The translations under genes were made by a program, and so were the position numbers. A stretch of 64,000 nucleotides of DNA from Methylohalomonas sp034521715. Lineage in GTDB: Bacteria > Pseudomonadota > Gammaproteobacteria > Methylohalomonadales > Methylohalomonadaceae. The notes under the pieces are model-generated. The model saw only the letters and a list, made by a program, of their open reading frames with translations. It was not told the DNA's origin and made no database searches. Numbering within the stretch: position 1 is the first letter of the stretch; every line of letters begins with the position of its first letter. The stretch lies in the NCBI GenBank assembly GCA_034521715.1, contig JAXHLY010000004.1:248001-312000 (forward strand), given 5' to 3'. Shown piece by piece: positions 27,431-38,018 of this stretch.

Positions 27431-28465
27431 GATCTCCTATTTGAGCTGCGAAAATACCCTAGTTCTGATAAATCTTGATTCACCATATTCTCAAGCCTCT
27501 TATTATATGGCGTACAATAATGAATGATTTTGTCCGTCAGTGTTTCAGGTAGTGAAAATATATGCATCTCGATTGTGTGCCAATACTAAGTTTAGTATTG
27601 TTGCGACTGTGTGAATCGAGTCTCAAAGAGTCCTGATAGTCATATTACCAGACAATCTATAGTATAATCTACGTGATTTCTTTTTCAGTCTATGCATAAA
27701 AACGTCGTTATGGTTTCGTATATACCAGTCACCAGTATCATTACTTCTCTGATTAAACTTTGTAGCTGAATGATTCGATTCTACATCTGAATAAAATCGG
27801 CAACCGAGAAAAGTGAGACAGCTTATCCCAGTAATCATGACAGGCAATTTCTTCAGTAAAAAGTACGCATCAATTTTCTCTTCCGACTGCCAGAACTCAA
27901 ATCATCTACCCATTTTGAATAATTAAGAAATACATGATCATCAATCCGTCTAAGCTTTCTCAATCCTACGTTCGAAATCCATTTGTGAAGCGAAAGTGTG
28001 TTTGAATGTTGTACATACTTGGAGGCTAGCCATTCTGGCTGTCTTCTAAGTGTTATTAATACTTTTATTTTGCCATTGTTATAACTGTTAGTTAATATTT
28101 TCAAGAATCTTGCGATTGGAAGAATGCCATCTTGCCTACAATTATGTTCAGGTATGGATAATTCATCATTGTTTCGTCTGTTAGAAGACAAATACTCATA
28201 GCTCATCAACAGAGGTGCGCGCCCTATATCCCTGCTCTCTTTGAGGTCTTCGATAGAACTGACTAATTTTATACAGTCTAATTCAATATCTTTTCCATCC
28301 CTGAGTTGTGTCACAATATAATAACATTCTCAATAGATGAAGATGCTTGCTCATGCCGTCTAGTGTAAGTAATTTGGCAATGGTGCCAATAATTTTTGTA
28401 GTGTTGATTTTACAGTTTTACCCAGTCCTATATGAATGGCAATGTGGTGTTGCTCATATGAGTGT
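27428..28465 (-). pseudogene. PAPS-dependent sulfotransferase B, frameshifted
   Basis: An N-terminal IAIHIGLGKTVKSTLQKLLA (about 28400-28460) matches the PAPS loop of single-domain sulfotransferases, though with an unusual GKTVKST instead of PKTGTT/ST. LLMSYEYLSSNRRNNDELS, KIKVLITLRRQPEWLASKYV (3'-phosphate site) and FLNYSKWVDDL follow in another frame. The end reads IFSLPETLTDKIIHYCTPYN then LENMVNQDLSELGYF. Total length would be about 340 residues. The gene begins beside the left end of the first IS256 copy. Confidence 0.7.
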
Positions 28466-28492
28466 TATATCCCGTGAGTTACTGTCAATTCT

Positions 28493-29866
28493 GGTGTATG
28501 GCGATCATCTCAGGCGGCGTTCCGGTGGTCGTTTGACGTTGGCATCTGCTCCATGCCGTCGATGAACTGCACGCCCTGTTCGAGCTTTTCGATCCACTGA
28601 TATCCGCGCATCCGCCGCCAGCGCTTCTGCGCACTCTGGCCGAGCTTGAACACCAGGCTCAGGATCGAGTTGCGCGTCACGCAGCCGCGGGTCTTGGCGG
28701 TGCGCAGGCGCACGGTGGCGAAGGTCGATTCGATCGGATTCGTGGTTCGGATCGACTGCCAGTGTGCGGCCGGGAAGTCGTAGAACGCCAGCAGCGCCGT
28801 CGCGGTCCTTTCGCAGGCAGGCGACCGCCTTGGGATACTTGTCCCGGTAGACGGTGAGGAAGCTGTCGAAGGCCTGTTCGGCCTCGGCGCGACTCGTCGC
28901 CATCCAGATCGCCTGCAGCGCCGACTTGGCCTTCGGCTGCGCCGCCTTGGGCAGCTTGTTCAGCACATTGGCGGTCTTGTGCACCCAGCAGCGCTGGCCG
29001 CGCGTGTCGCCGGAAGACCTGCGCCAGCGCCTTCCAGAAGCCCAGCGCGCCGTCGCCGATGGCCAGGTGCGGACCGGCGTCAGGCCCTGCTGGTCGCGCA
29101 GGCGCACCAGGATCTCGTACCAGCTCTGCTCGGATTCGCGGATGCCGTCGTCGATCGCCACGAACTCCTTGGTCCCGTCCGGCAGGACCCCGATGATCAC
29201 CAGCAGGCACTCGCGGGCGGACTCGCCGCGCAGATTGAAGTGAATGCCATCGGCCCACCAGTAGATGTAGCGGCGGATACTCAGATCGCGCCCGCGCCAC
29301 TCGTCATGCTCGGTGAGCCAGTGCTGCTTGAGTCGACCCAGCGTCGACGCCGACAGGCCCTCGGCCTGCTCACCCAGCAGCGCGCTCAGCGCCTCCTGGA
29401 AGTCGCCCGACGACACGCCCTTGAGGTACAGCCAGGGCAACAGCTCCTCGACCGAGCGACTCCGGCGCAGATACGGCGGCAGCAAATCCGAGCTGAACCG
29501 CACGCCCGAGCCGCTGCGATCGCGTGCGGGGCACCTGCACGGCCACCTCCCCGATCCCGGTCTGGACCGTGCGCTCGGGCAGGTAGCCGTTGCGCACCAC
29601 GCCCGCACGCCCGTCGGCCAGCTGCGTGGTCGCCGGTAGTGCGTCGAGAAAACGCTGTCAACTCGGCCTCCACCGCCTGGCTCAGCAGATCCCGCGCGCC
29701 GCGCTGCAGCAGCTCGGTGAGCGGATCCTCGGCGCCCGTTCGACTGGCGCGCCCGCTGTCTCATGCGTATCGTTGGCTCATGGTGGCGTATCTCCTTTGC
29801 CTGGTTGGTTGGTGGTACTTCCATTCCAGCCGGATACGCCGCCTTTTTCAAATCCGTCCGTACACC
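28493..29866 (-). mobile_element. IS256-family element 1 (degraded)
   Basis: Imperfect terminal inverted repeats start GGTGTATGG at 28493 and, inverted, GGTGTACGGACGG at 29866; each runs into GGCGGCGT. The total is about 1.37 kb with one Mutator-type transposase. No 8-9 bp target duplication is found. The GT2 gene on the right side lacks its 3' half, so the insertion went with a deletion. Confidence 0.75.
28510..29781 (-). pseudogene. IS256/Mutator-type transposase of element 1, frameshifted
   Basis: It starts at ATG 29781 behind AAAGGAG and should read MSQRYA, but it stops at once and resumes in other frames. Conserved parts are DLLSQAVEAELTA, LPPYLRRSRSVEELLPWLYL, KGVSSGDFQEALSALLG, WWADGIHFNLRGESARECLL, VIIGVLPDGTKEFVAIDDG, CWVHKTANVLNKLPKAAQ and the tail RLRTAKTRGCVTRNSILSLV. 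These match DDE transposases of the IS256 family, with D in WWADGIHF. At least four single-base frame changes are needed. It is unrelated in detail to the intact IS256 copy 2 kb away. Confidence 0.85.
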
Positions 29867-30253
29867 ACTTTCAACAATAACTCTGCAAACGACTGCGATA
29901 TCATCAGTAATATTTTCAAACTCATCAACTTGTTTTTTTATTTTCTTTCTATCTATCCACTCGTCATCATCATCCATGAAAGCCACATAGATACCATCAC
30001 TAATTTTCAATGCGGTATTTCTCGCAGAAGCATTTCCTTTGTTTAATTCATGATGCTATAATATTTGATCCGTGGATCCTTCTTCTGGTATTTCTGAATA
30101 ACTTCCACTGTATTATCTTTAGCAACAATCATCAACTATTACGATTTCTAAGTTAGAATAGTCCTGTTCCAGAATCGAATCCAGCGCACGAGGCAAAAGA
30201 TGGGCCAGATTGTAAGTAGTAACGTTTACACTAACTAGTGGTAACTTATGCAT
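29867..30253 (-). pseudogene. GT2 glycosyltransferase, 5' fragment cut by IS256 element 1
   Basis: ATG at 30253 gives MHKLPLVSVNVTTYNLAHLL, LDSILEQDYSNLEIVIVDDC, and after a frame change KGNASARNTALKISDGIYVA with FMDDDDEWIDRKKI (metal-binding DDD). The coding sequence ends at ITDDIAVVCRVIVESGV, where the IS begins. No continuation is found beyond the left IS end, where sulfotransferase B starts. About 130 of an expected 300 residues remain. Confidence 0.8.
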
Positions 30254-30367
30254 TATCTGATTCTTTTCTGCCTAACAAATCATCACAAAATCATGCTTGA
30301 TCCATTCATCATTAGCATGTTTCTCCTGATTACGAAGAAAAGGTAATTTAGAATCACCAATTAAACC

Positions 30368-30375
30368 CATTTAAC
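30368..30375. repeat. Target-site duplication, left copy (IS256 element 2)
   Basis: CATTTAAC directly precedes the left terminal repeat and is repeated exactly at 31697-31704 after the right end. An 8-bp duplication is usual for IS256. Confidence 0.9.
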
Positions 30376-31696
30376 GACTCTGTAAATAATTCTGTGTAAG
30401 TGCCCGTTCAAAGATACTGAGTCACACGTTCACCGTATTCGATGATAAAGCGATTGAGCGCCGCCTTCCAGTTGCTGATGGGGCGTGACCAGCGGCTGGA
30501 AGCGACCTGGATGGCCAGATAAATCACTTTCAGGGCCGCGTCATCATGCGGGTAGATCTTGCGCTTTTTGGTGGCCTGGCGGATGACGCTGTTCAATGAC
30601 TCGATGGCATTGGTGGTATAAATTGCCTTGCGTATATCAGGCGGATAATCGAACAGCGTGCGCAGGTTCGGCCAGTGATGCCGCCAGATTTTGCTGATCT
30701 GGACATAGCGGTCATCCCAGCGCTCGGCGAACTGTCGCAATGCCAGTTCCGCCTCGGCCTCGGTGCTGGCCCGATAGATGCGCTTGAGGTCGGCGGTGAC
30801 CGCCTTGTAGTCCTTCCAGCTGACGTATTTCAGCGAGTTGCGGACCAGATGCACAATGCACAGCTGGATGCGGGTGTTCGGGTACACGGCCTCGATGGCG
30901 TCGGGGAAGCCACTGAGGCCATCGACACAGGCAATCAGGATGTCCTGAACCCCGCGGTTCTGCAGCTCGGTCAGCACCGACAGCCAGAACTTCGCCCCTT
31001 CGGTCTCGGCCAGCCACAGGCCCAGTAACTCCTTGCGGCCTTCCAGGTTGATGCCCAGCGCCACGTAGACGGACTTGTTGATGACCTGGCGGTTGTGGCG
31101 CACCTTCACCACGATGCAGTCCAGGTAAACGATGGGATAGAACGACGACAAGGGCCGGCTCTGGAACTCGACCACCTGGTCCAGCACCGCGTCGGTGACC
31201 TTCGAGACCAGCGACGCCGATACCTCGGCGCCGTACATCTCCTGGAACGACGCCACAATCTCGCGGGTGGTCATGCCTTTCGCATACAGGCACAGGATCT
31301 GATTATCGAAGGCCGTAATCCGCGTCTGGCCCTTGGCCACCAGCTGCGGCTCAAAGCGGCCATTGCGGTCACGCGGGGTCTGGATCTCGACTTCGCCGTG
31401 GCTGCCCTTCAGACTCTTCGGCGTGCTGCCATTGCGGCTGTTACCGCTGCCGCGGCCTTCAGGCGCGTGCTTGTCATACCCCAGGTGGTCGTCCAGCTCG
31501 GCGTTGAGTGCGGCTTCCACCGTCAGCTTCGTCAGCCGCGCCGACAAATCGCCCAGGTCCTGCTGCGTCTTGACCTCTTTCGCCAGCTCCGCCGCCAGCG
31601 CCTTCAGTTTGTCTTCATCCATTGTCGCTGCCATTGATGGGCTCCTCTTGTACAGTAGGCATCAATGGGCAGTTACACAATTTAATTTACAGGCTC
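30376..31696 (-). mobile_element. IS256-family element 2, complete
   Basis: This 1,321-bp element has 30-bp terminal inverted repeats matching at 23 positions. The left one at 30376-30405 contains CTGTAAATAATTCTGTGTAA; the right one at 31667-31696 is inverted and contains CTGTAAATTAAATTGTGTAA. A perfect 8-bp target duplication CATTTAAC flanks it. With an intact transposase and clean ends it is the most recent insertion in the window. Confidence 0.95.
30408..31634 (-). CDS. IS256-family transposase, intact
   Basis: The 408-residue Mutator-superfamily DDE transposase contains HLGYDKHAPEGRGSGNSRNG, the catalytic-core strand FYPIVYLDCIVVKVR with the first Asp, VDGLSGFPDAIEAVYPNTRI with the second, the IHLVRNSLKYV-type helix (QLCIVHLVRNSLKYVSWKDY), and AIYTTNAIESLNSVIRQATK with the catalytic Glu. 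Length and order match active family members. An alternative start is ATG at 31622. It lies within precise terminal repeats and is the only unbroken transposase of the central region. Confidence 0.97.
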   Translation of the reverse strand: MAATMDEDKLKALAAELAKEVKTQQDLGDLSARLTKLTVEAALNAELDDHLGYDKHAPEGRGSGNSRNGSTPKSLKGSHGEVEIQTPRDRNGRFEPQLVAKGQTRITAFDNQILCLYAKGMTTREIVASFQEMYGAEVSASLVSKVTDAVLDQVVEFQSRPLSSFYPIVYLDCIVVKVRHNRQVINKSVYVALGINLEGRKELLGLWLAETEGAKFWLSVLTELQNRGVQDILIACVDGLSGFPDAIEAVYPNTRIQLCIVHLVRNSLKYVSWKDYKAVTADLKRIYRASTEAEAELALRQFAERWDDRYVQISKIWRHHWPNLRTLFDYPPDIRKAIYTTNAIESLNSVIRQATKKRKIYPHDDAALKVIYLAIQVASSRWSRPISNWKAALNRFIIEYGERVTQYL

Positions 31697-31704
31697 CATT
31701 TAAC
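31697..31704. repeat. Target-site duplication, right copy (IS256 element 2)
   Basis: This is the second exact copy of CATTTAAC, following the right terminal repeat. Confidence 0.9.
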
Positions 31705-31968
31705 TTCCATTAATCCTACCTCTTTCTGCCTCTTTAGTTACATCACTTTCAGCCATTTTCTTATACGCCTATTCCTATGTCTTATGTCCAACTATCACCC
31801 GATGAAGAAAAACTCATATAACCCCCTTCTTTACTTGATAACGAACCGATACAACCAGATTCCGCAATAAAGATATTCATTTATCTGTGTATTAAATTTA
31901 CACGACTACTTGTTTATCATAGTCTTTACAAATGAAGCCGCAGACGTTCGATATTTTTTACATTTGGC

Positions 31969-32862
31969 GGTCTCTAATTCCTAGCGCAACACGGTGATAA
32001 TAATGCTGCCATTATTGAGGAGACGTGTTGCATGTCAAAGTGTTATCAGCGCATGAACCTGGCTGAACGCGAGGAACTCAGCATTCGCCATGCCCAGGGT
32101 CTGGGTATTCGAGCGATGGCCCGCGACCTGGGGCGCAGTCCTTCGACCATCAGCCGGGAGCTGGCCCGTAACCGCTCGGGCTCCGATTACCGGGCAGTCA
32201 CCGCCCAAAAGAAACGAACGCGATAACCGCGACTGGCCTGAGGTGCGCAACGTACGCTCGCCGCGCGAGCTGCGCCGCGACGTTGAGACCAGCCGCACGC
32301 CGGCTGCGTAGTCGCGGGGCTGACCGGCGCGGGCAAATCCCCGAGATGATCAGCATCGCCGAACGCCCGCCCGAGGTCGCCGACCGGACGATCCCGGGTC
32401 ATTGGGAAGGCGACATGATCCTGGGCCGTGGTCATCAGTCCGCGCTGGGCACGCTGGTCGAACGCACCACGCGTACCGTGTTGCTGGTACGGCTGCCGGC
32501 GCAGGATGCCACCAGCGTTCGCCAGGCGTTTGCCCGCAAATTGCGTCATGTGCCGAAGCAGATGAAGCTGTCGCTGACCTATGACCGTGGCAAGGAGATG
32601 ACGGAACATCGCCTGTTCACCCGTAAGACGAAAATGAAAGTCTATTTTGCTCATCCACAGAGTCCCTGGGAGCGTGGTACCAATGAAAACACCAATGGCC
32701 TCATACGTCAGTACTTTCCGAAAGGTACCGATTTCAATGAAGTCAGTGCGTATGAAATCCGCAAGGTCCAGGACCGGCTCAATGGTAGACCGCGTAAAGT
32801 CCTTGATGCACAAACGCCATTCGAAGCTTTCAACGAACTGTTGCGTTAGAATCTGAGAGACC
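31969..32862 (+). mobile_element. IS30-family element, internally deleted
   Basis: The ends are inverted: GGTCTCTAATTCCTAGCGCA at the left and its counterpart GGTCTCTCAGATTCTAACGC at the right (inverted, ending 32862), both reaching GCAACA. The 894-bp length is short for the family (about 1.0-1.1 kb), because the transposase has lost its middle. It separates two methyltransferase gene fragments, and the right end replaces the C-terminus of the gene at 32863. Confidence 0.8.
32032..32849 (+). pseudogene. IS30-family transposase, deleted and frameshifted
   Basis: The N-terminal MSKCYQRMNLAEREELSIRH and the helix-turn-helix RAMARDLGRSPSTISRELAR are intact. The following DNA-binding segment of about 60-70 residues is missing or scrambled. 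The catalytic part resumes as RGQIPEMISIAERPPEVADR, HWEGDMILGRGHQSALGTLV (first Asp), DRGKEMTEHRLFTRKTKMKV (second Asp context) and PWERGTNENTNGLIRQYFPK (Glu) to the C-terminus. It cannot be active as written. Confidence 0.88.
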
Positions 32863-33518
32863 AACTTTAGAAACAAAACAAGAAATGTATGAATTGTATA
32901 TTTCTGGTACAAATATTGATAATGGTGGAGAGTCATGACATTTCTTCAAAACGATAAAACTTTCAGTTTCTTCGATAATATCTATTGCATCTCCGTACAT
33001 TACTTTCCAGTGCTTCACAGCTCCTTTCGCAGATTTACGATGACAATCATCGAGCCCAATTATGCATCCTACTGAGAGCCTATCAAAAAGTTGATATAAA
33101 GCTGCTTCCCTTCCAAACGGATATAATCTTTCAACTGGACCATCAATTATGATTACATCAAAACTAATATCTTTAGGAATATTTTTTAAAGTATATGTCT
33201 GAAATACTCCACCAAGAATTAGTTTGGTTTTTATAGGAGCATACAGTACGGTTGCATTTTCTTGCTCCGATTGCAGCAACTTGTTGTTATTTTGACTTAG
33301 AATATTTGTATCATTTTCCAGTGAGTAAATATTTGCTTTTGGATAATCTTCAGCGAGCTGGATTGTGCTTGGACCCGAACCTAGTTCAAGTATTGTAATC
33401 ACACAATTTCTAGTACCGTATAAATCATTAACATATTTCATTAATGTTTCATAATCAGCAATGCCTATGCTATAAAGGCCATCAAAATTCTTGTGTTAAT
33501 TTTTTTTTAATAATTCAT
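32863..33518 (-). pseudogene. Methyltransferase-like protein, C-terminus replaced by IS30
   Basis: From ATG 33518, and after a slip in an A9 run, the product reads DGLYSIGIADYETLMKYVND and ITILELGSGPSTIQLAEDYP, then the Rossmann strand DVIIIDGPVERLYPFGREAA, IIGLDDCHRKSAKGAVKHWK and ESFIVLKKCHDSP. This is the fold of class I methyltransferases with an LELGSGPST SAM loop and IDGP motif. Its last residues before the stop (GLSDSNATVR) are encoded by the IS30 end, so the natural C-terminus is lost. It is AT-rich. Confidence 0.7.
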
Positions 33519-33605
33519 CTCACTTATATAATTTTATGTGTCAATTGCTGCCATGAAAATGGAATATTAATTAATAAGTACATTGACATAATATAAGGTC
33601 ATAAT

Positions 33606-35246
33606 TCATCTCAAGTTTTTTTTCTTCGCCTCATAAATCATGATAAATGCAGACTTCATCCACTCTTTATCAGCATGTCTTTCCAGATCCCTGAAGAGAA
33701 GATGTTTCAGATTCGCCAAACGATACCCACTTAACTTGCTTAAATCCAGCCTCTTCGGTAATAGTTTTTAACGTAGACTTATCATATATAAATTTATGCC
33801 CCCACAACCTGAAAACATCATTAACAAATTGGCAAGCATTCTTTTTCACATAAGGAATATTTTTTCTATGATTTTGGATATGTCTATTAACTGCTTCCTG
33901 GGCAGATATATATATATTTTGGTTTAAATAAATTGAAATTATTCCTTGAAATCTGGTGTAGACTGTCTAATTACACCATTGGGTTTTAATACCCGAATAA
34001 GCTTCAGTTAAAAAATATAGAGCTTGTTCTTGCGTTAAATGCTCTATAAATTGCTCAGTAAATATAATATCGAGACTACCACTCGGAAAAGGAAACTTCT
34101 TAGTTGCATTCAAATAGATATCACCTGCTATTAAATCGCCATTTATCCAGTTGTCTCCTGATTTTATATGGTTTCCACCGCCGATCTGTAAAAATTTTTG
34201 ATCATGTGATTTTAGCCAGTTATGAATGCGTATCCTTCTAATGATATTTCCTGCAATAATGCAATGAAATAACTGCCTAATTTTACCTTTTTTAAATTGA
34301 TAAACAATTACCTTGCCTAGTGTTCTCAGTATATGAAACTTTTTAACAAATACTTTGCTTTTATAAAATAATGATTTAAAAAGAGATGACAATCTATAAC
34401 CATATTTTTTTTCAATCATACGCCTGCTAAAGTTCTTGTCGTAAATTTCTTCAGTCGGATAATCGGTTTGTGGATCAAAGACTGGCGTAAGATCTTCTCC
34501 TTCTTTAGTATGAGTCGCCTCTTTACCATAACCAATATTTTTAATCATGTTTCTACAAGGGAAAATGGCATATTTCTGTTCTAATATTTGTCGAACGTTC
34601 CACAAATAATCCCAGTGTCGATGACCTGTTGAGTTCATCTTGATAAGGTTGCGTTTGGCGTTGTCTATACTCTGTTTGCGTTCTAGCTGCTTCTTCAAGC
34701 TTTTGCATAAATAAAGCATCGTCTACGGGGTACATATCTAATGTAAAGCCTTTAAACGCTCTTTTCCAAGTAGCCCACCCCCATGTATGTCCAATATTAG
34801 CAAAAAAGTAATTCTTAGCCCCCTTAGGAATATACTCTCCAAAATTGTTTCTTCCGCTAATCATTAATATGCGATCATCATCTCTATATCGTTCAAGCAT
34901 GATTTCACAAAAACAAAAAAAAGAAGGAGTTGGTATACAATCATCTTCTAATATGATTCCTTCATTAACTCACTGAAAGAACCATGATAGAGATTCACTC
35001 ACCCCTAAACCACTACCAAGATTTTGCTCTCGAAATAGTTTTTGTATTCTGCATTCCCAATCAATATTATCAATTATATAGTCGCGTACCGTCTGTACTT
35101 TATTAATTTCATCAGTGTGGTTTCGACGAGGTCCATCAGAGGCAACATATAGATAAGCGGGTTGTACAATACGAAGTACGTCTATCAGCCGCTTGATAGT
35201 ATTCAAGCGCTTAAAAGGTAATTAGTAATATTGGCGTTTCGTACAT
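33606..35246 (-). pseudogene. Fused HlpA-type glycosyltransferase and methyltransferase, frameshifted
   Basis: ATG at 35246 begins MYETPILLITF, then in other frames NTIKRLIDVLRIVQPAYLYV, ASDGPRRNHTDEINKVQ and GIILEDDCIPTPSF (metal site). FANIGHTWGWATWKRAFKGF and HWDYLWNVRQILEQKYAIFP complete a nucleotide-diphospho-sugar transferase of the HlpA type. Without a stop the same frame (34719-33967) runs into a methyltransferase: KFLQIGGGNHIKSGDNWING, FPFPSGSLDIIFTEQFIEHL. After one more slip come RVLKPNGVIRQSTPDF and the tail WMKSAFIMIYEAKKKNLR. The fusion junction lies within one continuous frame. Confidence 0.7.
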
Positions 35247-35467
35247 TTTCTCAGTTAAATAATATTTTTTTGATGTGCATCCCAATGTTAAGGCAATCAG
35301 TACATCTGGAGTCAGCCTGTAATATTAAATATGTATTCTTTATACCTGATCAATCATAGAGAAATAATTTTTTTATTTTATGAATTAAGGCGATCATATA
35401 CTTTCTGATCCGTATTATTGCAGGATAGAGATTAGAAAAAGAAAGCAACATCACATAAGGGTTATAA

Positions 35468-36678
35468 TCAACTATCGAAAGAGTGACTAATAATTTCCCT
35501 TATTTCATTACGGCTAACTGATGTCTTAATAGAAGGATTCAATCTTATTCTAGTTACAAAATCAGTACGAAAATTTGACAATGAAAGCTCATGTGTTAAT
35601 ACATTTATAGACTCTGCCACGGCCTGGAACGAATAATTCTCCAGCGCGCGCTTACGTCCCGCCATTGCATAATATTTTCGTTTATTATGATCAAAAAAAA
35701 GTTTCTCCATGGCCTTAATAAATTGGTTTTTATTGTTAGTAACGAGACCTCCTTGCTCGTGACCTACAACCTCCACCTGAGAATTATCTGCATAGGGCGT
35801 CGCTAGTGTGATAACAGGTGTCTCGCATAACATAGACTCAACTAAAACCATACCAAAACTTTCACCCTGCCTGGCCGCATGGACAAAAACATCTAATGAT
35901 GAATACCCGATTCTCAAGGAATCATCATCTTCAATATAGCTTTCTCAGAATAATTCGTGATCGTACTTTCATCCGGAAGTGCACTAATTTTGCTTAACAT
36001 AGATGGCGGCGCACCCACCAAGAATAAGTACGTATTGGGACAGGATTCTGCTAACTTTTTCAAAAGCATCAATAAGTAAAGGGTGCCATTTTCCATCAAA
36101 TGGTTGGCCAATCCTACCGTAAACAAACCCGTTTAATGGAAGACCGACCTTTTTACGAAAATTATTGATTTTAAAGGACTCATCTTTAAAAAAGAAGATG
36201 CATCAGTTGGATTAGGTATTATGGCACTATAGGGTATAGGTTTAATTTTTTGTAATTTACACAATGCTTCAAACTTCCACATGCACCATTTAGTTTGATG
36301 TATGCTAACATCAACAAGATGCGTATGGTCTGAAGGTTTTGAAAATGATTGTTTTTCAATAAAAGGCACGGTATCTGGCACACCAGAACGAAGTCTTTCT
36401 ATCAATGAATGATCATTTATACCAGCCTTATGAAGATGCACTAAGTCGGGCTGCCATGACAATACCTTTTGGAGAAGATTTTCAGTATCAGCATCATTTT
36501 TATTACAAGTAAAGACTTCTATCCCGGATTCGACTAAAACATTAGCGCGAGGTCCACCTCGATTTATTGCAAGTACTGCAACATCCATTCCTAACATTTT
36601 ATAAATAAGACTGAAGTTCTGAGCAACACGTTCATTACCACCATACCCTAGATGTGCTACTACCGTAAGTATCCTCAT
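35468..36678 (-). pseudogene. GT4-family glycosyltransferase, two frameshifts
   Basis: ATG at 36678 gives MRILTVVAHLGYGGNERVAQ and VHLHKAGINDHSLIERLRSG. The next frames give VGLANHLMENGTLYLLMLLK and CPNTYLFLVGAPPSMLSK, then LDVFVHAARQGESFGMVLVE and SMLCETPVITLATPYADNSQ, the donor-binding E-x7-E region. The C-terminus ends in REIISHSFDS. About 400 residues in total would be a full GT-B enzyme. Its start overlaps the stop of sulfotransferase C as ATGA, a sign of translational coupling. A 220-base AT-rich gap without visible genes follows. Confidence 0.8.
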
Positions 36679-37618
36679 AAAGAAGAACCCGCTATAGAAT
36701 AACCAAGTGCATAAAGATTTAGACCGATTTCTTCCTGCAATTGTTTGTTTGACCAAGAAAAATACGCATCGACATCTTTTGTTTGCATATAATCTAATTG
36801 CACCTTCTATTGGATTAGTTATTCGCGGCTCTTTCACGCCATGCACCAATAAAACCACGATTGCATATCAAACTACGTACTATAGGCAATACATATCTTC
36901 GGTGTAAAAGTCCATTTTTTTCTGATGTCTTATTTTCATGCTTTCCTGCCATTAGGTTCAATGAAGCGCAGGGATCTATACCACAGAACACAGCTAAATT
37001 ATTTATAAATTTTTTATAATCATGCTGCAGCAACTCTACTGGCAACACAAGTATATTGCTTTTACCAAACAACATTTTATAGTAAAAATATATCTTACAG
37101 GAATCAAGAGAAGCAAAATAACCGGAATTACAATTTTCCCAATTTATTCTCATCCATTCTTTGAAAGAAACTGGAAGCGTACGTTTCTCAAATCTTGGGT
37201 CATAAGGTCTGTCTTTATACTGTGACAGTATTATAGATTTTTGCTCTCTTATAATTAGTAATACTTTCCCTTCGGGAAAGAGGTTTTTAATTCTTAAGGC
37301 CTTAGAATCACGTATTTGCAGTGCTATACTGGCTTGCTAATTTCTCATGACTAAGCAAGATTGTTTTATTTTTCTTCTTATATTTGTTAAATATATCTTT
37401 TGCTTTCTTATGGTTTTCCTTGTAAGGAATACTCAATGGAGTCTAAAACGATATATATCCTCAATCATTCTTGATACATTATTATCTATTGAATAAATAC
37501 CACTATCATTGCCCGTATTTAATCCTAAATAGACTATATCTGGATGCTTGTTAAATAGATTTTTCTGGAGCGTTGTACTGGCTGCCTTTGGCATACCTAT
37601 GTGTATAATAGTATTCAT
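36675..37618 (-). pseudogene. PAPS-dependent sulfotransferase C, frameshifted
   Basis: ATG at 37618 starts MNTIIHIGMPKAASTTLQKN with the canonical PAPS loop MPKAASTTLQ. The central part of the gene is in disrupted frames. A later frame gives NCNSGYFASLDSCKIYFYYK, NILVLPVELLQHDYKKFINN and LAVFCGIDPCASLNL, and the last segment is DAYFSWSNKQLQEEIGLNLY with ALGYSIAGSSL at the stop. Length would be about 315 residues. It sits between the SQD1 homologue and the coupled GT4 gene. Confidence 0.75.
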
Positions 37619-38018
37619 TTAGTTGACTCACTAACATATATATGTTCTGCAATAAGCCTATTTACCAGAACTATCCATATCCTTTCATCAAACAAGTTAA
37701 AATATGATTCAGAATAATAGTTAGTATAGATTTTAATGTTTTTGGTAGTGATACATTGGGTTCTGCGGATTCAATAGAGGCAATCAGATATACAGGAATT
37801 TACGCTCACTCAGGATGGTGGGAGCCTGTCAGTTTTTATAGACAATGCAGTGTGGACTTCCAAATCATAGTTTCAACCTTAACCCACTACTCATTCTGAT
37901 TGTTGCAAATCACTTGCAAATTTAATTCACGCATTAGAAGCGATCTTTTATCAATCTGTACTACTAACCTTAAAAGCTATAAGTCAGGTTCATACAAAAT
38001 AGTCATAACGATTGTCGT
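37619..38018. other. AT-rich gap, no gene seen
   Basis: About 400 bases without a convincing reading frame, hairpin or repeat on either strand. It lies downstream of the SQD1 homologue and upstream of sulfotransferase C and may hold a promoter. I see nothing definite. Confidence 0.5.

Larger units (their letters stand above)
30254..31968 (-). pseudogene. 3' end of a methyltransferase gene, split by IS256 element 2
   Basis: Removing the IS at 30376-31696 and one 8-bp target copy rejoins MEVKWV to LIGDSKLPFLRNQEKHANDE and WIKHDFVMI. This is clearly paralogous to the end of the methyltransferase domain at 33606-33700 (VKWVSFGES, RHADKEWMKSAFIMIYEA). The 5' portion is missing, cut where the IS30 element begins at 31969. 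The gene ended beside the GT2 start at 30253. Confidence 0.6.

Noticed and set aside
28979..30046. 355-residue plus-strand frame rich in Ala, Arg and Pro
   Set aside because: It is antisense to the IS256 transposase of element 1; the composition is that of a GC shadow.
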